The notes under the pieces are model-generated. The model did no database searches and was not told where the DNA came from. It was given only the letters and a program-made list of their open reading frames with translations. Positions 12,701-25,500 of a stretch of 64,000 nt of DNA are shown in pieces. Both the position numbers and the translations under genes were made by a program. Source of the DNA: Strongylocentrotus droebachiensis (Eukaryota; Echinodermata; Echinoidea; Camarodonta; Strongylocentrotidae); contig JAVYIG010007910.1 of the NCBI GenBank assembly GCA_035222895.1, positions 31,499-95,498 of the forward strand, read 5' to 3'. The first letter of the stretch is position 1. Every line of letters begins with the position of its first letter.

Positions 12701-15700
12701 GATGGAACTGAAGCAAAAGCAATTACGTTAACATGTTATCCCCCAATCAAATTAGCATTATGAAATCAATTTGACTAGCTATAGAGTGGAGACAGTATGT
12801 ACTTGCTATCATACTATAATTAGGCTGAGAATACCAGGGTTGAGAGGGAGTAAACTGAGCGTGAAAGAACGGAAATCCCTTGATAAATTAACTAGATGGA
12901 ATGAACTATACCTCCTCTAGTATATATGAGATGAGGCAACAGATGGGGAGCCAATAGTCTAATGGATGAGATGGGACTCCTTTCTTCTACCCTTGGTGAG
13001 GAGGTTCCACTGTGTATGCGTACAGATGGGGTGTTTCCATTTACTGTACCACTTCTTTCTGACCTACCTGACACACTTCAATCTGACACACTTTTTTCCT
13101 ATTCATTTTCTACACAGAGGCATTTTCAAGAGCCATGATCGGTGATTGGCTTTTTTGCTAGTGAATATTTATGATTATGCAAATTATTAAGATCTCAAGC
13201 ACAGTTCATATCCTTTGTTTTGGTCTTGCGAAAAATACGATCAACTTTTCAAAAAGTTCCTGAAAATGACACTTTGAGGGAGAAAATTTTATAATGAGTC
13301 AGCTTTGTAATTTCTGAGGTATGCATGTTGATTTGGTAATATTGAAATGTTATGAAACGGACGTATATTTGTTCTCAGGACCATGTTTTGAGGGGGTAAC
13401 GGGTTGATTTTCCCCCAATGAAGGGATCGCAGCTATATGTTACTGCACGACTGCTAGCCACGGCTGTCGGGCCGGAGCCGCTCTGCGCCACGGTCAGCTG
13501 ATCGACCTGCTGGGGCCTAATCATGCAACATGTGTCTGCATAGGACTTGTTTGTAGCATCAGAATTAGAAGTTCAGCCGTAGCTCTATAGGCCTACATTA
13601 CCATGTGCAGAAACACTGTACAACTTCTACTAATGTAGACCTAGACCTACGGCTGAACTTCTAATTCTGATGCTACAAACAAGTCCTGTGCAGACACATG
13701 TTGCATGATTAGGCCCCAGCAGGTTGATCAGCTGACCGTGGCGCGGAGCGGCTCCGTCCCGACAGCCGTGGCTAGCAGTCGTGCAGTAACATATAGCTGC
13801 GATCACCGGCCTTCATTGGGGGGGAAAATCAAACCCGTTACCCCCTCAAAACATGGTCCTGAGAACAAATATACGTCCGTTTCATAACATTTCAATATTA
13901 CCAAATCAACATGCATACCTCAGAAATTACAAAGCTGACTCATTATAAAATTTTCTCCCTCAAAGTGTCATTTTCAGGAACTTTTTGAAAAGTTGATCGT
14001 ATTTTTCGCAAGACCAAAACAAAGGATATGAACTGTGCTTGCGATCTAAATAATTTGCATAATCATGAATATTCACTAGCAAAAAAGCCAATCACAGATC
14101 ATGGCTCTTGAAAATGCCTCTGTGTAGAAAATGAATAGGAAAAAAGTGTGTCAGATTGAAGTGTGTCAGGTAGGTCAGAAAGAAGTGGTACAGTAAATGG
14201 AAACACCCGTACAGATGGGAGAAGTTGAAGAAGTGATGGAGAGTGGTAAGGTATGGGAGAAGTGTGTTGTTAAGTGATGAGAGCTAGAGTGTTGACCAAA
14301 TTACTTCAGAGGGGTGAACCCTTCCTCATTCAATAGATCATTTTCGTAATCTAATCAAATGAAATGCATAGATCTTTGTTCAGTGCTGGTGCCATGTTAC
14401 AAATTATTTCATTCATCTGTCATGAGTAATTGTTTTTCAATAGTAAGAATGCAAATTGCATACATTAGTTGTTGCTAGTTAGGAAAAACATTATGGCTTG
14501 TCCTACCTAAAACAAGTATGTAATAGCATACATAGTTATGTAAATTATGTTTTCAGAGACATCAACAACCCCTGTCTAGGTCAAAGTACATTACATCCAA
14601 GGCTATGTTTATTATCTTAAGCGTCTGTAGTTATTTATTTATCAATAACTGAGAAGTATTTACATCATATTCCTATTCTTGGAACCATTTGAACTTGCCC
14701 TCGTAAAGCAGCTGAAAATCCCCATCCTTCATTGTGTTTGTAGAATCTTTAGACTTTTAATATCACTGTTTTCCAGATGTGCGACATTACAATGGTACTC
14801 TATTTAAGATTTAAGATGTTCGACATACGAGGTTGTCAAACCATTCCTGATTTGACCAAACCTTGCAGCTGTCTGGCCTACTTGAATAGTTCACTTACTA
14901 TTGTCTTGTAACATCTTTGAGTAACCCCTTCTCCATGAACAATGGGTATGTAGAGAACATCTGGGTGTCCAAAGCCTCGTCTGTGAAAGGGGGTTAAAGT
15001 TTGAGGGAAATGTGTCATGTGAAAGTCGTCAGTTGCCATCTGGACATTCATGATTGTTGTTTAATTTTGTTAATTTATTGCATTTCGCTTGCAAGCTTTG
15101 ATGTTAAAAAGGAGCCTCTTACAGGCAAGAATTGGTAGTTGGTTTTCGCATCAAGTCTCTTTCGGAGCCATATGCAGGCAGAGTGCTCGTCGCAGGATGA
15201 TAGTTCATCCTCTGTATTCCGGCTGTGTGTCCATATCTACGCTTCATTTCTTGTGAGTTGTCAGACAGGCCAGTAGAGGGGTGAACTTGTATGAATTGTG
15301 ACTCCTTCATGCCTATAACGAAAGGTCTAGCAAAGAGAAATGCGAGGTGCATTGGATTTTTCCATACAACACTTAAAGGTAATAGCATTTTCAAGATAGT
15401 AGATTTAACATGTACAACTGTTGGATTTAATCTTTAAAGTGTTGTTGTTTATGAAGTTATCAAACATGAAGTTGTGTTTTACTATGTTTAAAGGATGCCT
15501 GGATTCTTTTTCAAGTTCTCTTACTTTGCTCTTACTACGCCACTGGTCATTGTACGAATCATCACACAATGTCTTCTCACTTCTCAGAGACTCAGACCTG
15601 TATTAGAAAAAAATTGTTACTTCCCCAATCTGAACCCAAGGAAGAATGCTGGGTCGGGTTTGGGTTTGGGTTTTTCACTTTCTTTCCTTTCTTAAAATAA

Positions 15701-18700
15701 ATGATTATTATCATCGTCATCATCCTTGCCATCCTTCCTACATGTGATCTGTTAATCCCACCTTTCATTTGTAAGGTTTCCTTGTCTTCTGTGGTTTCCA
15801 TGATGGTCATGAAGGATCACATCCCACGCAGTGACGTATCCCACTCACTCAGTGACATATTTGTTCATTAAATATATGTTTTCTGATTTTAACAAGAAGC
15901 GGATTGGTAAACAGCTGCCCACTTCAGAATAGCTGCCTTGCCCTAGGCCAAACAGCCTTGGATTTTAACCTAGGATTTCTATTTCCTGAACCTCTGCACT
16001 ATCCTCTGAGCCATCGTTTATCCTATGTTGTGAGAAACCTGTCGGAAAGTGTCAGATTTGTGAAAATTCTCGGTTCTGTTCACATTTAATGGTACTGTTG
16101 GTACATGTTAGTTTGCAAGATTTTAGGTTTACTTCTTCATTTTTATGGTCCGTAAGTAACATTTTTGTACAATAAAAATAAAATTCATGAAATCTTTTTA
16201 CGTTTCAACAAATCCTGAATGCACTGAAAAATGCAAGGTTTTCTGGTTCGTGTTTTTATGAACTGAGAGCTGCAGCAAACGGTGTACCAATATCTAACCG
16301 CTATGCAGACGTTAGGCGAGTAGATGTATCGAACTATGTACATATATGATTTTACTGGAGGTGTATGGAACCAAATAACAGATTTGAAACAATAATGTAT
16401 GTTGTGAACAAGTTCTAGATTTCTTCTGATGTCTTGCCTAATGTTGGTTCTTCCTGTACCCAATGTAACCTGTCCTCAATGTAACCTGTCCTCAACCTCA
16501 GTTTTCCCTCTTTGCCTCACCCTTAACATCTTGCACTTTGTTAATGGCCAAGACTTATAACCATCTGTTATTTCTTAGACATAATACCTCTTGCTTTACC
16601 CCCTTTTCTCTCTTTCTTTCATTCTCTCTCACTTTTCACTGTCTTTCTTTGTTCATGATGTTTAGGAATAAGTCTTTGTCTGACATATAAACAAATCAAA
16701 CCTTCATGTATCCTTTAAGATTAGAGATTCATTTGCAGACGCTCACTTGTCATATTCAGTTTTATCACCACTTGTCTTCCTCTTTACAACCGCTCGTCTG
16801 CTCAGTGATTTTGCTGCCAAATTTATGTATTCATTTTTTTATTTTGTTTTACTACCCCTGTTTTTTTTTCATATTTTACCTTTTGTTGCTCTCATTGTGA
16901 ATCCTTTCCCCCTTTTCAGTATTGCTTTTATCTCATATCGCCTTGTTTTATCTAAAGATAATTTACGTCACAGAGACCAGCTGTCACTATGCCGTTGCCA
17001 TGGCAATGTGATGATACATAGGCAACCTGTTAGCCTGGTATCATTGACACCATATGCTCAGGTGCAGGTGAGCGGTGGGTCTTTGTCATGGACGATAGAG
17101 CTAGCTCACTTTCCTCTCTGTGATGGGCCATCTATCATCACCCTTCAACCCACCTCATCAATCAATTATTGATATACGCTCGTCTTTCTGACGTTCAGTG
17201 CAGGTCTTTTGTTTCACCGTGCCTTGTTCTTGTATAGGGCTTACTCATGTCTTCTATTTCATGTGCGACTGTGCAATCCAATCTATTTTGTTATTCTGAT
17301 AATATCCTTGATAGCATCCTCCATTATTTGCTTTTAGCTTATATGCCAGAGGTATCATTATTGTGATATCATAAATATCATCTTCAATTTAAAGTTCATG
17401 TTGAATTTTGTTTGACCCTATCGTCTTCATTCAACATGAAGTTAATGTTGTAGTCATGAACATCCTTCCATCCTAATAATATTCTGATGTTTGCCTTGTG
17501 TTCATGTATATAACATCTTAAGACACATACTTCAGAAGAAGCACTGAACAGATGTCTTTGTTGCTCTCTCCCCCACACCATCTCCTCCCAATGTCTCCTC
17601 CTCATCACCATCATCCATCAGCTCAGTCTGGTTGCCATGACGGCTCTGATGGATCGCATCCTGTCGTCCTTGGGTCAACAATGCTTCACTTTTCCACTTT
17701 TTGTGCATGTTTTTTAGCAGGAGGCAATTTTTAATTTGCTCTACTCCCAACTCTCTTTAATATTCATTTTGTTTGGCATGTACTGCAAATTGACCTGCTC
17801 ATTTGATCATACTCATAGAGAACGCAAGATGATTGCGTGTGAGATGATTGCGTGTGAGCGAGAAAACCATTCTAGTATGTTTCCATACACATCAGTTTGT
17901 ATGGGCAATAGTCTCAAATTGCTGTTGTGTTGTAAGAGGATACAGCTACTGCACACTTGAACAAAAATGTGTATCAGAAAAGCTGGATGACTTTTCTTTA
18001 TTTTCTACTCCATTTGGAGGAAATTAGAATAAGGTTATTATGGTTAAATTATGCAGTTTATATTTATGCTTTCTACTGTGCCTTCTTTCTGTAATATGTT
18101 AGAAGTCACTGTGAGGGCACCATTGTGTTGAGGTCTTTTTTGCCAAATAGAAGCATTGTATGTGTGTAAACGCTCTTGTCAGCTAGAGTCTTGTGTTAAG
18201 TGGATGATAACAGCTTGCTGGTAGGAAATAGGAGGACAGATGGTCGGTGGATGTGCATGCGGGTAAAGGAGACGGTTACCACGACGATGAGAGTTTTTAC
18301 AAGTGATGTATCTCCATGTCATACCATGCCTGCTTTATTAATCTACAAATTAGTAATGAGTGGAGAAAATTAAGTGAGAGGGGAGAAGGTCAGAGCAGTA
18401 GCATCATTGTAGAGAAACATAGAGATAGTAGGAATAACCGATGTATTACTATATCATACATACATGCATAGGGTTAGAATTATAAAGTGCAGTCTTTGTG
18501 GGCAGTAAAAAGTGAAATACATTTTTAAGGAGAGAGAGAGAAAGGGAGAAGGGAGAAGGAGAGAAGGGAGAAGAGGGAGGAGAGGAGGAAGTGAGAGAGG
18601 GAAGTAAAGGAGAGAAATGAAGAAGAGAATGATGCCATAGAGTGAGAAAGGCAGAGAGAATAAACAAGAAAGGGAGAGAGAATGAGAGAGGCAGACTGGA

Positions 18701-19514
18701 ATATTTTGAATGGATAAAGCAGCTGACAGATGGTAAGCGGTGGCTGGTTCAGATCCATTGATGAAAACAAATTGGTCAAGTAAAAGAGCCATGCTGGGCC
18801 ATTCCTAGTTAATAGCAAGGAAAGAGATGATCAAATGAAAATTAGATAAAAACTCAACAAGAAAAGTATACCTTATATTTCCTGTTTCTTCTTTGAACTT
18901 ACAATTATTTTGTTAGGAAAGACAATATATATCATTCTTGGACCCCCCCCCCCCCCTTATTTTATTGCAGTAACAGTATTCTTGTATACAGCATATTGCT
19001 CTCCCGTTTGTTCCTCTTTCGTTCATGATTCATTCAATTATTTTACTGCAACTAAGCTCATAATTCTAACAATATGTATCACAACACATCGTGGTATATT
19101 TTATTTTAGTTTGTGAACAACCTGTCCCCTTGAATGGGCAAAGAGTCACGCATACTGTCTCATTTTCTGACGCCTTGTTTATCACCACCATCTCGATTTG
19201 TGTCGGCTCAACTGTGAAAACTCTTGTTAATAATAGCAACTCAATTAGGATGATTGCTAATTTGCCCTTGTTGCTTGTCAGTAATACCTTTTTCAATCTG
19301 ATTTATTATTAGCCTTTATACATTGATGAGATCAAAGCAATTCCAGCCAATCATCTACACATTGTTTTCCTCGGGGCTTATATCTGCTTGTAGGAATTGA
19401 TGAATAAGACTCCAAATCTTAAGGCTTATTACCTACTTTTCTTCTTTAAAAAAAAAATTCTTAAGGCTTTCACTATCAGTTTAATCTCCTTTTCATCTCT
19501 CTTTTGCACCCCTT

Positions 19515-19548
<34 letters not shown>

Positions 19549-22500
19549 CCCTCTCTCTCTCTCATAGAGCATTGTCACAATTTTGTATCCTTCTAGTCTA
19601 AACATTAAAATATTGATATTCACTGAATAATTTGACTCACTAATTTCCATCTTTCATGTAATTTGTCCTTCATATACATGAAACGGGCGTTTGGTAGATT
19701 TACTCCTCTCTATCCAATCAATTATCAAGGGGCAGGGGAGAGCAAAAGCAATCATTTTAATGCATGAGAGTTTTGAGCCTCGAGTACCGCTCCTCTCATC
19801 ATCATAATTTAGTAGGGGATTTACGTACAGACATGCCTTATTTTTTCAAGTTTAGCCGACAACCTTTATTTCAGAATTAATTTTGATAATAACAGTGCAC
19901 TGTGCCCATTTTCAAACAAAGGAGTATGATTTTGAGCACTTGATCGAGATGTGAAATGAAGTCTGTATATCAGTCTTTCTAGTTTTATCAACGTCAAGTC
20001 ATACAAAAGATTAATGCTCTGTAGAAAAACTATCATTCCATTATATTACTATTTATTTATTGGTCTAATGTACATTCAAACGTGGAAAATTGTTTTGCTG
20101 ACATTAGTGGAAAAGCTCAAGTAATTACATTTTATTTGTATTATCAATACAGAAACATTAATCAATCAATGATAATATTATCTACATGATATTGATGATT
20201 AATTTGTTTCAAGTCTTGGTTAATTTGTATATTCCCTACTTTATATTATTACAGTCTTGATTAAAAATGAATGAGTTGTAGTGTTGATTGATCATGAACT
20301 GTATCTTAATGGTATCTCATTCCTTCTACTCTTTGCAGATCACAGTGACGTCAAGATGCCTGAATCACCGGTAGACCAAGCCTTGACCAAGACCATGTCC
20401 ATGTCCCAGCCTAGTTCTCTAGTAGGACCAAACCTCTCAGCCCATCCTAGATCTCACTCAACAAGTTCATCAACAGGTATGTCAGCCTTCACGCTACTTC
20501 CATCCTTTACTTTTCTTTCTCTTCTTTTTCTCAAGATGCCTATCAATAACGATCCGACTCCAATCCACTGTTTAGAAGAACTTCTGGTAGCATTTTTAAA
20601 GAACATTCAAATGTTTAAAATCTTAATGTCTGAGGATCTGAATGGTCATATGATTAAGAAAAATCTAAATTTCAAGGGATTTCAAGCTTCTTTTGGAAGA
20701 GAAAAAGCTGAATTGGCTAAGAATCATAGTGACGTCAGACCAGTTATGCCATTGTCTATGATTTTGAAGCCTATTGGACTTTTAATCCGACTAGAAGAGT
20801 TCAATGCACTAAAATTTTGGTTGTTAGTATTCTTATCTTTATTTAGAAGCTAAATCAGGAAGATAGTGTTTGTTTACATTCCCTTACTAATACAATCGCA
20901 ATTTCTTCAGAATTCGGATCGCAGGAAGTAGTAGTGTTTAACACTCCATATCTTGCTCTTTGTGTCTATTTTCTACTTGATTCTTTTAATATACAGAGGT
21001 TTGCAGTTATATGCTTTGTATCGTGGGTACAATCAAAGTGTGCATGGTGCCCCATGCTTTCTTGTGTCTACTCATGCTGGCTGCATGCATTGTATGCTGA
21101 AGGCACTGAAGTAAGGTAATGGTGATTCAAGTAGACGCAATGTCTGATGTTGTTGAATAGACTCATTTACAGCAAGACATACTCGTACTGTATAGAATGT
21201 ACCATAAAGTTTCTCAAAAACAAATGTTTCCTTCTCATGACTTTATTTCAATGTAGGTTCAATAGTGAATGGCCTGCATTCACCCAGGAGTATGAACGGT
21301 ACCCCTTCCCCACCTACAGGCCTTGGGGGCGTGGCTGTCTCTGCTATCCAAGGTGTACCAGCCAATCAAGAAGTCCCTGCTGCTTGCGGAGCTCGTCAGC
21401 TCAGTAAGCTCAAGAGATTCCTTACCACACTTCAGCAGTTTGGATCTGACATATCGCCAGAGATTGGAGAGAGAGTCAGAGGTCTTGTAATGGGTCTAGT
21501 GGTAAGACTATACACTATACATTAATCATTGTGGATAACAATTTGATTTCTATGATTTACATTAATATACAGCATTATAGCGATGATTCTTGCAGCTTTC
21601 AGAAAATGTTGACAGCATGGAAGCTTAATAGATTGACATGATATCTAGATGTCACTAGAGCAAAATATCTCATACATAAAGAATATACTAAAAGATCGTT
21701 TGGATATATGATATCGTTTTCGGATAATATTGACTTTAATATACTGGAATATCTTTTTTTTTTTTTAAATGTATTTTATTTCTGCTTGTATTATTAAGAT
21801 CATTATTAAGATAAACAACTGAATCTTACATTGCAACATTGGAGTTAAAACCAAGCTATTGTTTAGATCCTTGTTGGATATCACAACCAAATTGTCAAGA
21901 TTGAATTGTGCCAATGATTTAAACGAGCTTAAAGTTTGTTTATAAAAAACTGTTGTAAAAAAAATGAAATATTGTATCTCTTTGACCCTTTGTACATATG
22001 TACCTTGTCATTCTTTGTAGAACAATGCTCTAACTGTAGAAGAATTCCACAACAAACTTCAGGAAGCCACCAACTTTCCTCTCAGGCCATTTGTTATCCC
22101 ATTCTTAAAAGTAAGTATAACAGCACGTACAGCACATTGATCAGACAAATGAGTGTTAATATCTTTTGTAATCTTTCATAAAATAATGATATCACAGTAC
22201 AGACTGTAATCCTGATAATGCTCTTGCGCTCTTCAATTATCTGAATCTCTTTCTTCGAGGACAACTTTTTTTCTTTTTTTTGAATTTGTGAAGGTACCCA
22301 CATTTTACATCGTGCCACCATCCATCTTGTTTTCTTGTTTTCTGTACTACCGGTAGATCTGAAATAAAGTTAGGTTCAGTAACCCCATGTATAGTTCAAT
22401 TTCATTGCATTGTTGATTATGCGAGTTGCGTTGCTATTGAAGTCCTACCAGTAACCTTTATCTTCATCTGTTTCTGTATGGCAGGCAAACCTACCTTTGT

Positions 22501-25500
22501 TACAGCGAGAGTTGATGCATTGTGCCCGGCTAGCCAAGCTTAGCCCTCAACAGTACTACCTTCAACATGAACACCAACTCCTGGAACCCAAGACTAACAG
22601 TGTTGACCCCACAGAGCATCTCATGGAGGTCAATGAGAATGGGAAGAGGAAGACACCAGAAGAGAGGTGAGTGATAGATAGAAGGAATATCTGTGGAGTG
22701 ATAGATAGAAATATGGAATGGAGTGAGGGGTACAATTATTATATGGAGTGAGTGTTTCAGTTCAAAAATTATTTTTTCATTTGTGTGAATATAGATTAGG
22801 ACCTAAAGAAAATATTGGCAGTTGTTGATAACAGATCTTGTTTAATGTAGATAAATGAGGTATTTTCTGGTGTTTAGGTGCAGGAATTTGTCAGGTGTTC
22901 ATCAGTTGTTCATTAGTACTGTGATATTGATTTCATCCATGTCCGATAAAGCGAAATGCATTTATGGAGACACACAAAAGCCATAGGAACAGTCTCAATT
23001 TGCACATTCAGAAACCAGATAAGTATTGCACAATGAAGATGCTAGGAAAACAAAATTAAGTTACATCACTTACTAATACTGTCTGGAGATATATATATAT
23101 TTTTTTATTGAATTTGGATTAAATTAAATCTTATTCAGGGTTGAATTAAATCTTATTCTACTTTCATGAAAAAGAAATCTTTATTATGACTACCTGTAAA
23201 TTAATCCATAATGTTTATGAAGACTTCATCTGTGTAAATGCATTGCCCCCACATCAGACATGAAAGATTTCTTGTACAACATTGCAAGAGAAAGCAAACA
23301 GAAAGTACATTTGGAGACAACCAAATAAGGAATCCTTTGGCCTGCTTTCTGGTTTCAACCATACACCAGGAAAACAAATTTATGAGATTAGAATCTAGAT
23401 TTCTGTGTTTCTTGGCGTGTGTCTTGTTTTATTCATTAGCCTGAAGGTTTCCCTGATGAGTCAGAATAATTTCTCTCTCCTAACTCTCAACCCCCATCCT
23501 CTTGCCTGTTTGTACACCTGTACTGCCCCAGGCCATACTCATTTGCGTGTCGCGCACCCGTCTCCTGGTTTGCCTTTCACTAAATAAATTGCGGCATTAT
23601 TAAACGGGAGCATTCGTATGAATTCTTACCCTCTCACCAAATAGAACAGAGAACAGAGAGAGAAAGAGAGAGGAAGGGAGAAAGGGAGAGGCAGGAGTGA
23701 GGTAGATGAGTGGTGGGAGATGAAGGGAAAGATAGAGAGAGATAGTGAGAGAGAGAGAGAGAGTGAGATAGAGAGAGAGAGAGAGAGTGTGTGAGAGGAC
23801 GGGGAGGGAAGAGGGGAAAGAAAGAGAGGGAAGGGACAAAATGTTTCTTTTTTATTTGATTGGATTTGTTCTGCCTGATGTCTGCATACTTAAAATACCG
23901 GTGTATAAACAAGGTTTCTCTCATTGGGACTGCATTCTTCACAATGTAATTTGGGAAGCTCCTTTCAGTATTTTTCAATAAGTAAGGTTATTTGTGCTGG
24001 ATGTTTCATATATGATTCAGGGAGAAGAGGATGAGATTATATTGCAAGGGCTTGATTTCATTACTATTCTCCATTTTCTTTCTTGTGGAGAAAATGCAAG
24101 AAGACCTAGAAAAATCTAAGTGTAATGAGATTTTGGGTGAACTTTTGTGGTATCTTATTGAATGAGGTGAGATTAAATCAGATTGACATAGGCTTTGTTA
24201 GTTCCTCCTTTTGGTATATCTTAATTTGGCTTTTTATATAAAGTTAGGTTGAAAGGCTTTTGTTGTGAAACAAAAATGATCTCATCAGAGTAAAATTTGA
24301 CGAAGGATAGAAGTACTTTGTACTTTGATACAAAAGGAAACACTATCAAATCAGGAGTGATTTAGAGCATTTAAATATTGAGTTATTTTAAGTAGGTCAT
24401 ATATATTAAAGTGAGTTTAACACTTCATAAAACCACACCATTGTGTGCATGGATTCCGATTACAAAGCGACCTGTGTCCAATATAAGTACTTAATTATTT
24501 GTTGTGATATTCAATCATTTTTCTTCGGGTCAATTAGAAAAAGAATCTCTCAGCATTATTGTAAATGCTTGTTATTGAAAATGAAGCCCTAAAATGTGGA
24601 CAGTGGTGTCTTTTAAAAAGATTCTTCCACTAATAGAGTTGCAGCCATAATCCTTTCTTAATCTTCCTCTTTTTCTCTTTCTTTTGCTTCAGGATGATAG
24701 CTAGGCCGAAGGAGAATGGATCGAATGGAGGAGAGCGTCTGGGGGAGGGTCCGCACCCCAAGAGACACTGTAACGTGGGGGGATCACCCACTCACCCCAC
24801 CTCAGCTTACCCCCCTCTCAATCACTTCCCTCACTCCCTGTCTGCAGCTCATCATGCCTTTAGGGTGGAGGATCTAGGGACTGGTCAGGGGGCTGGCATC
24901 GCCAGAGACTCCAGGGATCTTAGAGAGATGAGAGAGATGAGAGAAATGAGGGAACGGCTGGAGAGGGAAAGAGAACGAGATAGACATACTCCTCATGGTA
25001 AGGAAGGTGAATCTATCTAGCAATTATTATTTCTTTCTTTCTTCTCTTTTTTTTTTCTTCTTAAAACAAAAGTAAAATGAGATTTTCAGCAAGAAGAAAA
25101 GTAAAATTTGTTGAGTAAATAATTATATCATGATCTGATATTTCAATCCTCTTCACAGCCCTAGGCAGTTTGAACTGTTCTTATTTTGATGCTCAATTTT
25201 ATTGGAGTACCTTCTCTTTCTTCTTGAAATTCAAATTGGTTCATGATTTATGATGTTAGTTACATGTACCATGGAACAATGTATCAAGATGTACCATGAA
25301 AAACAGTATATGTTTTTGAAGGTTTTTTTTTTTTTTTAATTTTAAATTTTAAATTATTAATGAAGACCTTGATTCACTCTGTATTTTTTTCTATAGTAGG
25401 CTTACAACTGAGTGGCACTTGAGAGATGATAATACATTGAATCTTCTGCGATAAAAAAATTGTTAGTAAATGATTTTAATTTTAATATTTTTGTCAACCC

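Larger units (their letters stand above)
4543..20338 (+). other. Intron 1 of the MTG-family gene, repeat-rich
   Basis: A 15.8-kb intron with donor gtatgc and acceptor ctttgcag. No coding exon of known families was seen inside it. Contents noted: poly-C (6393-6417), SINE (6664-7013), tRNA-like SINE head (about 7830-7960), AG/CT tracts near 8885, 9690 and 9895, an ATC-rich tract (about 10978-11140), poly-G tracts near 12090 and 12531, a fold-back transposon (13029-14208), a GA-rich tract (18530-18690) and CT tracts near 19515-19562. The remainder is AT-rich sequence in which I see nothing specific. Alternative promoters are plausible because vertebrate homologues use several, but none was identified. 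Confidence 0.7.

Noticed and set aside
13705..13887. 60-codon frame in the fold-back element
   Set aside because: It lies wholly in one arm, matches no transposase, and the other arm holds its inverse.
18454..18818. Several overlapping - strand frames, Leu/Ser-rich
   Set aside because: They lie in a GA-rich tract that lacks stops on the - strand; no family resemblance.
23600..23978. - strand frames of 79 and 114 codons
   Set aside because: Same cause: a GA-rich tract in intron 5 of the MTG-family gene.
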